Shown: piece after piece, positions 17,023 to 25,534 of the stretch
Position numbering within the stretch: position 1 is the first letter of the stretch
Layout of the letters: each line of letters starts with the position of its first letter
DNA from: Thermococcus sp. CX2
GTDB lineage: Archaea; Methanobacteriota_B; Thermococci; Thermococcales; Thermococcaceae
Length of the DNA: 64,000 bases
Direction: 5' to 3'
Assembly (NCBI RefSeq): GCF_012027555.1
Contig: NZ_SNUQ01000002.1
Span: 310,001-374,000 of the forward strand
Notes under the pieces: model-generated
Databases searched by the model: none
What the model was told of the DNA's origin: nothing
The model's input: only the letters and a program-made list of their open reading frames with translations
Program-made: the position numbers and the translations under genes

Positions 17023-17784
17023 TTGATAAAGAGGGTAAAAATTCTCAGGTGGCAAGATGGACCAGTTCCTGCCGAAGACTACGTCTGCGTTGAGGAGACC
17101 TTCGAAATCTTCGCAGTACACGAAAAGGACGAAGAGTTTCTTGCCGAACTTCCAGCTTCACCCAACCAGCTGAAGGAACTTGGAGCCGGGTTCGTCGTGT
17201 GCGGAGGCTATGAAAGACCGGAGGACATAGTTGACGTATGGGTTGAGGGCAGGGAGATTTACGTGAAGGTGAAGGATACCCCCATCACCACGGGCGAGCT
17301 GGTTGTGAAACACACACCCTGCGGCGACCCCTACAGAATGAGGGAGGGCAAAATTCTCGACAGGAAGGGCGAGGAGGTCAAAATAACCCCCGACCTAGTA
17401 TTGAAGATATCCTCCACGACGACAACGCTGGCTGAAACGTGGAGAAAGACGGGGGGCACACACTGGGCGGCCCTCTTCGATTTGAACGCCAACGTCGTTG
17501 CCTTCAGCGAGGATATAGGCAGGCACAACGCCGTCGATAAGGTCGTAGGATACGCCGTCCTCAACGGACTCGACCTTGAAAGGCTTATCCTGGCATCGAG
17601 CGGCCGGATGCCCTACGGCATGGTAAGGAAGGTAGTCAACGCGGGCATTCCAATAGTGATAACGAAATCACCGCCGACGGACAAGGGCGTGGAGCTCGCC
17701 AGGGAGCACGGGGTAACCCTCATAGGCTTCGCGAGGGGAAGGCGCTTCAACGTGTACTCGGGAGAGCATAGGTTGCTGTTCTGA
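17023..17784 (+). CDS. fdhD: FdhD-type sulfurtransferase for formate dehydrogenase
   Basis: The 253-residue protein has the FdhD signatures TGGTHWAALFD, FSEDIGRHNAVDKVVGYA, SSGRMPYGMVRKV, ITKSPPTDKGVELA and GFARGRRFNVYS. FdhD passes sulfur from a cysteine desulfurase to the Mo/W-bis-MGD cofactor of formate dehydrogenase. In E. coli the transfer uses a CxxC pair. Here the equivalent loop reads KHTPCGDPYRM and shows only one cysteine. I chose the TTG at 17023 because GGAAGGTGG is correctly spaced; a GTG at 17014 lies inside that ribosome site. It sits between frhAGB and fdhA, so its function in this locus is clear. Confidence 0.9.
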   Translation: MIKRVKILRWQDGPVPAEDYVCVEETFEIFAVHEKDEEFLAELPASPNQLKELGAGFVVCGGYERPEDIVDVWVEGREIYVKVKDTPITTGELVVKHTPCGDPYRMREGKILDRKGEEVKITPDLVLKISSTTTTLAETWRKTGGTHWAALFDLNANVVAFSEDIGRHNAVDKVVGYAVLNGLDLERLILASSGRMPYGMVRKVVNAGIPIVITKSPPTDKGVELAREHGVTLIGFARGRRFNVYSGEHRLLF

Positions 17785-17813
17785 GACTTATCCCCTGTTT
17801 TGTTCTGACCTCC

Positions 17814-17838
17814 TCCCCGCCCTGAAGGGCAAGGCTTG
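17814..17838. repeat. Possible remnant end of an IS200/IS605-type element
   Basis: The sequence CCTCCCCGCCCTGAAGGGC followed by AAGGCTTG resembles the hairpin end that closes many tnpB-carrying elements in archaea. No transposase or tnpB coding sequence is present, so at most a scar remains. Recognition is from memory. Confidence 0.35.
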
Positions 17839-17954
17839 ATGAATAGTCAAACCTGTTCATTAATAGCCTTCTTAATTCAATGTTCTACGTCCGCAGATGG
17901 TCTTAAGTGTTTTTGTTTAATCCGATGTCCCACAGTATACAAACAAACTTAAAA

Positions 17955-17973
17955 AAAGCCCTCTGAGGGCTTT
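17955..17973. terminator. Palindromic terminator-like hairpin
   Basis: AAAGCCCTC and GAGGGCTTT form a perfect 9-bp palindrome around one base. It is preceded by an A-run and followed by T-rich sequence, so it could end transcripts from either side. It separates the frh/fdhD unit from the formate hydrogenlyase operon. Confidence 0.5.
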
Positions 17974-18005
17974 ATTTCGCTGTTTCTCAATGAACATAAC
18001 CTTTT

Positions 18006-18023
18006 GTTAAAAACTAAGCGGTT
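18006..18023 (+). promoter_or_regulatory. Imperfect SurR-type operator upstream of fdhA
   Basis: The site reads GTT-aaa-AAC-taagcg-GTT. The core GTTn3AAC is exact and the third half-site is one base further than the usual five-base gap. It stands about ten bases upstream of a TATA-like GTTTTAAG. Confidence 0.45.
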
Positions 18024-18137
18024 CAAAAAGCGTTTTAAGCTGAAAAGCGAACTGTCGTTGAAAAGCAAATAATGTTCAGTGCACCATATTGAGTACATTG
18101 ATGTCCAAAAATAGACTCCAATGTGGAGGTGTGGAGA

Positions 18138-20273
18138 ATGAGTGAAAGGCTCGTCCCCGTGGTCTGCCCCTACTGTGGTGTAGGGTGCAGGCTCTACGTC
18201 AGGAGTGTTGATGGCTACCCAGTGGGCATAGAATACGCCAACGACATCCCCAACATCTCAAACGAATTCGGCAAGCTCTGTCCCAAAGGCAACGCCGTCG
18301 TTGAGTACCTCCTCGCAAAGGACAGGCTCAAGAAGCCCCTCAAGGCCACGGAGCAGGGCAAGTTTGTTGAGATAAGCTGGAGCGAAGCGATTAAGGAGAT
18401 CGCCGAGAGACTCAAGGCCTACGCCAAGGATGACCCGAACCAGCTCATGTTCTTCGGTTCTGCGAGAACCTTCAACGAGCCCAACTACCTCATTCAGAAG
18501 CTGGCCAGAATGCTCGGCACTAACAACGTTGACCACTGCGCAAGGCTCTGTCATGCACCGACCGTTTCTGGCCTCAAGGCCGTTTTTGGTGCCGGTGCAA
18601 TGACCAACACCTACAAGGACATCGAAGAGGCAAACGTCATCTTCATCATCGGCCACAACTACGCCGAGACCCACCCGGTTGGCTTCCGCTACGTCCTCAA
18701 GGCCAAGGAGAGGGGTGCTAAGGTCATAGTCGCCGACCCGAGATTCACCAGAACGGCCTGGTTCGCTGACATATACCTGCAGCACTATCCGGGAAGCGAT
18801 ATCGCGCTGATAAACGGCCTCATCCACGTCATCATCAAGGAGAAGCTCTACGACGAGAGGTTCGTCCGCGAGAGGTGCGTCGGCTTCGACGAGGTCGTCT
18901 CAGCCGTTGAGAAGTTCACCCCCGAGTTCGTTGAGAAGGTAACCGGCGTCCCAGCGGAGCTCATAGTTGAGGCTGCAAGAACCTTCGCAACCGCCGGAAA
19001 GGGCGTCATAACCTGGGCCATGGGTCTGACCCAGCACACCCACGGCCACGACAACGTCAGGCTCTTAGGAACGCTTTCGGCCATCTGCGGCTACCAGGGT
19101 AAGGAAGGCGCTGGCTGTGCCCCAATGCGCGGTCAGAACAACGTTCAGGGAGCCTGTGACATGGCGGCCCTGCCGAACGTCTTCCCAGGCTACCAGGCCG
19201 TCACAGACCCTGAGAAGAGGAAGTTCTTCGAGGAGTTCTGGGGCGTTGAGCTGAGCGGCGAAGTTGGGCTGACAACGATAGAGGCTGCCTACGCGGCCGA
19301 CAAGGGTAAGGTCAAGGCCTACTATGTCATGGGTGAGAACCCGGTCATAAGCGAGGCCAACGCCAACCACGTGATGCACACCCTCGAAAAGCTCGAGTTC
19401 CTGGTCGTTCAGGACATCGTTCCAACCCCAACCATTGAGTTCGCCGACATAGTTCTCCCAGCTGCCGCCATGCTCGAGAACGACGGTTCTATAACCAACA
19501 CCGAGAGGCGCGTGCAGTGGAGCTTCCAGGCGGCAAAGCCACCTGGAGAAGCAAGGCCAGACTGGTGGATTATAAGCGAGATCGGTAAGGCCATCGGTTT
19601 TGACAAGACCGGATCAAGAGGATTCGTCTATGGCGATGCAGCCGACGTTCTCAGGGAGATCAACGCCTGTACTCCACAGTACCGCGGTATAACCCCCGAG
19701 AGGCTCAAGGAGAACCTCGCAGGAATCCACTGGCCGTGCCCAAGCGAGGACCACCCAGGAACAAGGGTTCTCTACAAGGAGAAGTTCCTTACCCCAGACG
19801 GAAAGGCCCACCTCGCGGCCATTCCGGAGTACAGGGGACCCGTCGAAATGCCGGACGAAGAGTACCCGTTCCTCCTCACGACCCACAGGTACGTCGGAAT
19901 GTACCACACCGTAACTATGACCATGAGGAGCGACGCGCTCAAGAAGCGCTGGCCAGAGCCTCTGGCTGAGATTCACCCCGAAGACGCCGAAAAGCTCGGA
20001 ATAAAGAGCGGAGACTGGATCAAGATAGAGACTAGGAGAGGAACCTACCCGAGCAAGGCCAAGGTAACGAGGACCGTCAAGAAGGGTGTCATCGCCGTCC
20101 CGTGGCACTGGGGAGCCAACGTCCTCACCAACGACGCCCTCGACCCCGTGGCAAAGATACCGGAGACCAAGGCCTGTGCATGCAGGATCGTCAAGATCAC
20201 AGAAGAAGACGCCAAGAGGCTCATAGAGAAGCTTCCATCCGTTATACCGAAGCTTGATGTCGTTAGGGGGTGA
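18138..20273 (+). CDS. fdhA: Formate dehydrogenase catalytic subunit (Mo/W-bis-MGD)
   Basis: The 711-residue protein is the formate-oxidising subunit of the hydrogenlyase. Cys10, Cys13, Cys17 and Cys48 (CPYCGVGC and LCPKG) bind the N-terminal [4Fe-4S] cluster. The active site HCARLCHAPTV puts Cys138 where E. coli FdhF has selenocysteine, followed by the conserved His139. The bis-MGD-binding body contains MGENPVISEANANHV and the C-terminal dihydropterin domain with TTHRYVGMYHT. It has no Tat signal, so it is cytosolic, facing the inner side of the membrane hydrogenase. GGAGGT seven bases before the ATG at 18138 fixes the start. The next gene begins directly after its stop. Confidence 0.94.
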   Translation: MSERLVPVVCPYCGVGCRLYVRSVDGYPVGIEYANDIPNISNEFGKLCPKGNAVVEYLLAKDRLKKPLKATEQGKFVEISWSEAIKEIAERLKAYAKDDPNQLMFFGSARTFNEPNYLIQKLARMLGTNNVDHCARLCHAPTVSGLKAVFGAGAMTNTYKDIEEANVIFIIGHNYAETHPVGFRYVLKAKERGAKVIVADPRFTRTAWFADIYLQHYPGSDIALINGLIHVIIKEKLYDERFVRERCVGFDEVVSAVEKFTPEFVEKVTGVPAELIVEAARTFATAGKGVITWAMGLTQHTHGHDNVRLLGTLSAICGYQGKEGAGCAPMRGQNNVQGACDMAALPNVFPGYQAVTDPEKRKFFEEFWGVELSGEVGLTTIEAAYAADKGKVKAYYVMGENPVISEANANHVMHTLEKLEFLVVQDIVPTPTIEFADIVLPAAAMLENDGSITNTERRVQWSFQAAKPPGEARPDWWIISEIGKAIGFDKTGSRGFVYGDAADVLREINACTPQYRGITPERLKENLAGIHWPCPSEDHPGTRVLYKEKFLTPDGKAHLAAIPEYRGPVEMPDEEYPFLLTTHRYVGMYHTVTMTMRSDALKKRWPEPLAEIHPEDAEKLGIKSGDWIKIETRRGTYPSKAKVTRTVKKGVIAVPWHWGANVLTNDALDPVAKIPETKACACRIVKITEEDAKRLIEKLPSVIPKLDVVRG

Positions 20274-20277
20274 TTGA

Positions 20278-20778
20278 ATGGTCAGAAAGACCGTGTTTAT
20301 CGACTTTTCCAAGTGTATCGAATGTAGGGCCTGTGAGGTAGCCTGTGAGCGCGAGCACAACGGAATGTCATTCATCAGCGTCTTTGAGTGGCAGGAAATG
20401 GCAGCCATGGCCCTCAACTGCCGCCACTGTGAGAAGGCCCCCTGTGTTGAGGTCTGTCCAACCAACGCCCTCTACCGCGACGAGGATGGGGCAGTCCTGC
20501 TCGCTCCGCAGAAGTGTATCGGCTGTCTCATGTGCGGCATAGTCTGTCCCTTCGGAATACCAGAGCTCGACCTCATCAACAAGGTAATGGGCAAGTGCGA
20601 CCTCTGTGCCCACAGGAGGGCCGAAGGAAAGCTCCCAGCCTGTGTGGAGACCTGCCCGACGGATGCACTCCTCTACGGCGAATTCAACGAGATAATCCGG
20701 AAGAGAAGGGAGAAGTTCACGGAGAAGACCATAGAGCTTGCCAAGACCGGGGAGAACATCCAGCTGACAGGAGTGTGA
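20278..20778 (+). CDS. Electron-transfer FeS protein with four [4Fe-4S] clusters (HycB/HydN-like)
   Basis: The 166-residue protein has the cysteine pattern of HycB/HydN: CIECRACEVACE, CRHCEKAPCVEVCP, CIGCLMCGIVCP and CDLCAHRR...CVETCP. It should carry electrons from the formate dehydrogenase subunit to the hydrogenase module. It follows fdhA by four bases, and a GGGGGTGAT ribosome site precedes the ATG. Confidence 0.92.
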   Translation: MVRKTVFIDFSKCIECRACEVACEREHNGMSFISVFEWQEMAAMALNCRHCEKAPCVEVCPTNALYRDEDGAVLLAPQKCIGCLMCGIVCPFGIPELDLINKVMGKCDLCAHRRAEGKLPACVETCPTDALLYGEFNEIIRKRREKFTEKTIELAKTGENIQLTGV

Positions 20779-20782
20779 TAGC

Positions 20783-22225
20783 ATGGAGGAGCTTTTCGTT
20801 CTTTCCTTTTCAATTCCATTGGTTGGCGGGCTCCTGCTATTCAAACTCGATGGTAAGAAGGCAGATTATTTCATGCTCATCACTGTCATCCTGGCCACTC
20901 TGCTGAACCTCGCGGGTGTTTATGAGTTCTATTCCTCGGGGATGCCCTCCATCCACAAAACTATGGTGAGCTCCGGAACCTTCGGTGAGGTCTACGGCCT
21001 CCTGATAGACCCCATGAGCGTGTGCGTTGGCCTAGTCGTGATAACGGCTGGACTGCTCTTCATGCTCTACGCAAAGGACTACATGAGCCCAGAGAACAAA
21101 GAGCACCCCGTCTACGAGGGCAAGGGAAGGTTCTACGCATGGATGGTTCTCTTCATCGGTGCAACACTCGCGTTCATCTACTCCTCGTCGGTCCTCCAGC
21201 TGCTGATATTCTTCGAAATCATGAGCCTAGCCTGTTGGGGTGTGGTGAGCTATTACGGGGGTAAAAAGGCCAAGAGGGCTGCCTACAAGGCCCTGCTCGT
21301 GACGAACTTCGGTGCGATGCTCGGCCTATACACCGCGGTTGGGATAGGAATCACCCGCCTCCACGACCTCAGCCTGTTCGCATATTCCAACCTTACCGAC
21401 GACCTGAAGCTTATTGTATTCATAGCAGTTATGATAGCGGCATTCACGAAGAGCGCCCAGTTCCCGCTCTACTCGTGGCTGCCAGATGCCATGGTCGCCC
21501 CGACACCGGCGAGCGCCTTCCTCCACGGTGCTGCAATGGTCGAGATGGGTGTCTACCTGCTCGCAAGGTTCATCCAGTTCATGCAGCCCATCCCGAAGGA
21601 AGGCTTCTACGTCATGGCCGCCCTAATCATAGCCACGCAGGTAATCTGCATCCTGATGTATCCCCTCCAGAAGAGCGCGAAGAGACTGCTCGCCTACTCG
21701 ACGATAGCAGAATCTGGACTGATGTACGTCGCCCTCGCGACGGCAGTCCTCGGGTTGCAGGGCGGACTGCAGGCCTCGATGTTCCAGCTCTTCAACCATG
21801 CATACATCAAGGGTCTTGCCTTCCTGACGGCTGGAACGTTCAGCTACGCCCTCGGAACCCTTGAGATGGACAGGATAAAGGGCCTCATCAAGTCCCCTGT
21901 GGTCGGCTACGGCTGGACCTTTGCCCTGCTCGGTTTAGCGGGCGTTCCACCATTCGGCGTGTTCTTCGGAAAGCTCGGCATCCTCAGCAACGCTGAAGCG
22001 ATGAAGGAGAGCGCCCTCGTTATTGCCATGTTCGTCCTGCTCCTCATAGACTCGGCAGTATTCCTCATGGTGTCCCTGAAGAGGATACACGGCATGGTCT
22101 TCAGCGAGGGCGGAGAAGAAGTCGAGATAACGCCCCTGATGAAGGCAGTGATGATTATCCTGCTCCTGCTGGCGATGATAGCCCCCTACATAGCCTATCC
22201 GTTAGTCGTCAAGGTGGGGTGGTGA
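20783..22225 (+). CDS. Formate hydrogenlyase membrane subunit, antiporter-like (NuoL/M/N family), 1
   Basis: The 480-residue protein has about 14 membrane helices. The proton-translocation elements of the complex I/Mrp antiporter family are visible: the helix-5 glutamate in IFFEIMSLACWGVVS, the lysine region FTKSAQFPLYSWLPDAMVAPTPASAFLHGAAMV and KRLLAYSTIAESGLMY. It is one of three such subunits in this cluster upstream of the Mrp module, so the hydrogenlyase membrane arm is unusually rich in ion-pumping units. It is tightly packed with the FeS gene upstream and the next subunit downstream (3-base gap). Confidence 0.88.
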   Translation: MEELFVLSFSIPLVGGLLLFKLDGKKADYFMLITVILATLLNLAGVYEFYSSGMPSIHKTMVSSGTFGEVYGLLIDPMSVCVGLVVITAGLLFMLYAKDYMSPENKEHPVYEGKGRFYAWMVLFIGATLAFIYSSSVLQLLIFFEIMSLACWGVVSYYGGKKAKRAAYKALLVTNFGAMLGLYTAVGIGITRLHDLSLFAYSNLTDDLKLIVFIAVMIAAFTKSAQFPLYSWLPDAMVAPTPASAFLHGAAMVEMGVYLLARFIQFMQPIPKEGFYVMAALIIATQVICILMYPLQKSAKRLLAYSTIAESGLMYVALATAVLGLQGGLQASMFQLFNHAYIKGLAFLTAGTFSYALGTLEMDRIKGLIKSPVVGYGWTFALLGLAGVPPFGVFFGKLGILSNAEAMKESALVIAMFVLLLIDSAVFLMVSLKRIHGMVFSEGGEEVEITPLMKAVMIILLLLAMIAPYIAYPLVVKVGW

Positions 22226-22228
22226 GGG

Positions 22229-23449
22229 ATGTTCGACGTAACGCTCACCTTTTCACTCGATAGGACCGCTGTGTTCTTCGTGCTGAACGTAGCGATACTC
22301 GGCATAGCGGCGCTAGTGGCATCGTTCAGGTACCTCGAAGTCTACGACTTCAAGCCAAAGATACCCTACTACCCAACGCTCGCCATCTTCATAGTCTCGA
22401 TGCTCCTCATCCCAATGGTTCAGGACTGGCTCAGCTTCCTCTTCCTCTGGGAGATAATGACGCTAGCCTCGTACTTCCTGATAATCTACGACTGGCCGGA
22501 GGAGAGCGTCAAGAAGGCCGGCTGGAAGTACTTCGTGACCATGCACCTCTTCGACACTTCCCCGCTGATACTGGCCATTGCCCTCTACTACTCGGCCTAC
22601 GGTACGTTCAACTTCGGAGCTACAACGGGAACGGGATACAGTGACGCTATAGTGGCTCTCTTCCTCCTGGGATTTGCAGCTAAGGCTGGTCTCTTCCCGC
22701 TCCACTTCTGGTTACCGGACGCCCACCCAGCCGCACCGAGCCCAGTCTCGGCCCTGATGAGTGGTGCCATGGTCGAGCTCGGCCTCTACGGAACTATTAG
22801 GGTTCTCGATGCTGTGGAATGGAGCGTCTCAAGCTGGATAATCTACGCCATAGGCGCCATGGCAGTGCTCAGCATGCTGGCTGCCATACTCAGCTACGCC
22901 CTCCAGGACGACGTCAAGAGGCTCTTCGCGTGGTCCACCATTGACAACATGGGCTGGATGTATCTGCTCATCATGGCAGGTCTCCTCGGCGTTACAGGGG
23001 TGGATAAGAGCATCAACTACTACGTCGTTGCCCATGGACTCGCGAAGGCGGCGGCCTTCATCTCGACCGGTGCACTCCTCTACGTCTTCGGTACGAGAAG
23101 CCTGGAGAAGACAAAGGGCATGATGAACACCGACAGCCTCACGGCGGGATTAATGATAGCCTCGATATTCGCCCTCGAGGGAGTTCCACCCTTCAACCTC
23201 TTCCTGAGCAAGCTCGACGTGATAAAGACTCTCCTGGCGGTCAGCCCAGCCCTGGCATACTTCACAGCCATTGAGTGGGTGATAGCTTTCATACTGTTCC
23301 TCAGGGTCGTCCACGCCTACATCATAAGCGACGGCAGGCCAGAGGCAAAGAGACAGCTCGCTGGCAGTATAGCGCTCTCCGTGGTGATACTGCTCGTTCT
23401 TTCGCTGGTGAGCCAGTTCATCTGTGACTACATATGGGTGAGGTGGTGA
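22229..23449 (+). CDS. Formate hydrogenlyase membrane subunit, antiporter-like, 2
   Basis: The 406-residue protein has the same family signatures: [60 protein letters not shown] and KRLFAWSTIDNMGWMYL. It is shorter than the other two antiporter-like subunits, with about 11-12 helices. The gene begins three bases after the previous one and its 3' end runs into the ribosome site of the next. Confidence 0.88.
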   Translation: MFDVTLTFSLDRTAVFFVLNVAILGIAALVASFRYLEVYDFKPKIPYYPTLAIFIVSMLLIPMVQDWLSFLFLWEIMTLASYFLIIYDWPEESVKKAGWKYFVTMHLFDTSPLILAIALYYSAYGTFNFGATTGTGYSDAIVALFLLGFAAKAGLFPLHFWLPDAHPAAPSPVSALMSGAMVELGLYGTIRVLDAVEWSVSSWIIYAIGAMAVLSMLAAILSYALQDDVKRLFAWSTIDNMGWMYLLIMAGLLGVTGVDKSINYYVVAHGLAKAAAFISTGALLYVFGTRSLEKTKGMMNTDSLTAGLMIASIFALEGVPPFNLFLSKLDVIKTLLAVSPALAYFTAIEWVIAFILFLRVVHAYIISDGRPEAKRQLAGSIALSVVILLVLSLVSQFICDYIWVRW

Positions 23450-23451
23450 AG

Positions 23452-25524
23452 ATGGAGGGACTCTTTACGATCGCCGTCATCCTGTATCTCCTCTCCATAC
23501 CTGCGGCGTTAGCCTTCAGAAGGAGCTTCAAGACTTCAATCGGCATCGGTCACATACTCACGGCTCTAGCCTCCATAGCCCTGTTAGCCTTTACCTTCGC
23601 GTCAATACCAGATGTCCTCAGCGGGAAGACCATCGAATTCACCTATGACTTAGGAGTGGCCCAGATTCCGTTCCAGATTGATGGGCTCTCGCTGATAATG
23701 TGCTTCATCTTCGGCGCCCTCGGACTTGCAGCGTCAATATATTCCCCAGGGTACATGGCAATCTACGAGAAGTCCGGCAGAGGCTGGATGTACATAACCA
23801 TATATTCAGTGTTTATGCTCTCCATGATACTCATAGTCACAATAGCCAACATGTTCTGGTTCATTTTCCTCTGGGAAGTCATGACGTTTACATCGTACCT
23901 CCTGACGATCTGGGAAAGCGACAAAGAGGAGGTCAGAAAAGCCGGCTGGAAGTACTTCGTGACTATGCACATAGTGAGCACGCTACCACTGATAGTCGCC
24001 ATCGCCCTGCTGTATGCAGACGTTGGCTCAATCGAGGGGCTTAACTTTGAGAGTCTAGCAGCCTTAAAACTAAGCCCAGTATTCTACGCCCTCTTCCTGA
24101 TAGGCTTTGGAAGCAAATCAGGTGTTGTTCCGCTGCACTTCTGGGCCCCGGAGGCCTATACGGTCGCCCCGAGCAACGTCTCCGCTCTAATGGCTGGAGC
24201 ACTGGAGAAGGTTGCGGTCTATGCCCTGATAAGGACTACATGCTTTATCATGAAGCCAAACGAGACTTTCGGATATGCAGTTGCCCTGCTTGGAACAGTA
24301 ACTCTGACAGTTGGAACCCTCTACGCGTTGAAGCAGACCGATGCCAAGAGACTTTTGGCCTATCACAGTATCGGCCAGATAGGCTACATCTGGCTCGGCA
24401 TGGGCGTTGGGATAGTTTTCATAGCCAGGGGAGATATGTACTCAGCCTTCGGAGCCATAGCCCTAGCATCAAGTCTGTACCACCTCGTTAACCACACGTT
24501 CTTCAAGGGACTGCTCTTCCTGTCGACAGGTTCAATATTCTACAGAACCCGCAGCAGGGATCTCAACCAGCTGAGAGGTCTAGCCAAGCTGATGCCCTTT
24601 ACGGCCCTCTTCACATTCATAGCCGCAATGTCGATAGCTGGAACTCCTCCGTTCAACGGATTCATGAGCAAGTGGATGATATACCAGACAACGTTCCTCT
24701 CGGGCAACGGCCTGATAGTGTTCTTTGGGGTGATGGCCCTCTTCATCAGCGCAGCAACGCTGGCTTCATTCATCAAGTTCTACACGACCGCGTTTGGAGG
24801 AGAACCGACGGAGTTTACGAAGGACGCTGAGGAAGTCCCATCCCCGATGCTCATCGCCAAGGGCTTCCTGGCTTCACTCTGCCTCCTCCTTGGACTGGTT
24901 CCAAGCCTCATCCTGCCGATACTGCTTTCGCCAGGGGCAGCCCTAGCAGGCATAGATGTCTCAGGATTGACGGACACAAACTACTGGCTTGTTACGATTA
25001 AAGCTCCGCTCATGCCGACGGGAGCAGAAAGCTACTTCAAACCGCTACTCTTTGCGACACTCTTCGGCGTGATACTCCTCGGCATGTACCTGCTCTTCCC
25101 GGTCTCAAAGAAAACCTACAGACCCTGGACCCTCGGTGAGCCCGTGGCGATGGAGCACTACAAGTTCAAGGCGATAAACTACTACGAGCCCTTCGAGGAG
25201 TACATCCACCCGCTCTACCACACCGGCCATGTTCTCAGCGAGTTCGGCTCGGCCCTGATCGGCGCAGTCGCCAATGCATACGTCTCAACGGCCACGGCCC
25301 TCCACAAGGCCTGCGATTCCATAAGCAGGGGAATAGCAGGGGTCGGCAAGGCATACGAGAGGAAGTGCCCCGAGGTATACTTTGACGAGTACTTCCTTGC
25401 CCCCCTGGTCAAAATAGCGAGGGTCTCGGGAGTGCTCCTCGATGAAGGCTTCATGAAGCCCAACGCGGCGCTCACAATAGCCCTGGTAATCCTGGCAGTT
25501 ATACTCGCACTGATGGTGCTGTGA
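23452..25524 (+). CDS. Formate hydrogenlyase membrane subunit, antiporter-like, 3 (HycC/HyfB-like, long)
   Basis: The 690-residue protein combines an antiporter core (FLWEVMTFTSYLLTIW, FGSKSGVVPLHFWAPEAYTVAPSNVSALMAGALEKV, KRLLAYHSIGQIGYIWLGM) with a long C-terminal extension. The extension ends in further membrane helices, as in HycC/HyfB. In complex I-like enzymes such an extension reaches along the membrane arm and may link to the hydrogenase core. The ATG at 23452 was chosen for the GAGGTGGTGA before it; an in-frame ATG at 23434 lies inside the previous gene. Confidence 0.88.
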   Translation: MEGLFTIAVILYLLSIPAALAFRRSFKTSIGIGHILTALASIALLAFTFASIPDVLSGKTIEFTYDLGVAQIPFQIDGLSLIMCFIFGALGLAASIYSPGYMAIYEKSGRGWMYITIYSVFMLSMILIVTIANMFWFIFLWEVMTFTSYLLTIWESDKEEVRKAGWKYFVTMHIVSTLPLIVAIALLYADVGSIEGLNFESLAALKLSPVFYALFLIGFGSKSGVVPLHFWAPEAYTVAPSNVSALMAGALEKVAVYALIRTTCFIMKPNETFGYAVALLGTVTLTVGTLYALKQTDAKRLLAYHSIGQIGYIWLGMGVGIVFIARGDMYSAFGAIALASSLYHLVNHTFFKGLLFLSTGSIFYRTRSRDLNQLRGLAKLMPFTALFTFIAAMSIAGTPPFNGFMSKWMIYQTTFLSGNGLIVFFGVMALFISAATLASFIKFYTTAFGGEPTEFTKDAEEVPSPMLIAKGFLASLCLLLGLVPSLILPILLSPGAALAGIDVSGLTDTNYWLVTIKAPLMPTGAESYFKPLLFATLFGVILLGMYLLFPVSKKTYRPWTLGEPVAMEHYKFKAINYYEPFEEYIHPLYHTGHVLSEFGSALIGAVANAYVSTATALHKACDSISRGIAGVGKAYERKCPEVYFDEYFLAPLVKIARVSGVLLDEGFMKPNAALTIALVILAVILALMVL

Positions 25525-25534
25525 GGTGGTGAAG

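Larger units (their letters stand above)
17785..18137. other. Intergenic region between fdhD and fdhA
   Basis: This 353-bp AT-rich stretch holds no convincing gene. It contains a CCCCGCCCTGAAGGGC hairpin near 17816-17834 that resembles the conserved end of archaeal IS200/IS605-type elements, a bidirectional terminator-like palindrome, a SurR-like site, a TATA-like element (GTTTTAAG, about 18032-18039) and the fdhA ribosome site GGAGGT. Confidence 0.6.

Noticed and set aside
18528-18560. Possible selenocysteine in formate dehydrogenase
   Set aside because: The active-site codon is TGT (Cys), not TGA. There is no interruption of the frame.
19614-20465. A 283-codon frame antisense to fdhA and the FeS gene
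   Set aside because: It lies across two certain genes and shows the low-complexity composition of a reverse-frame shadow.
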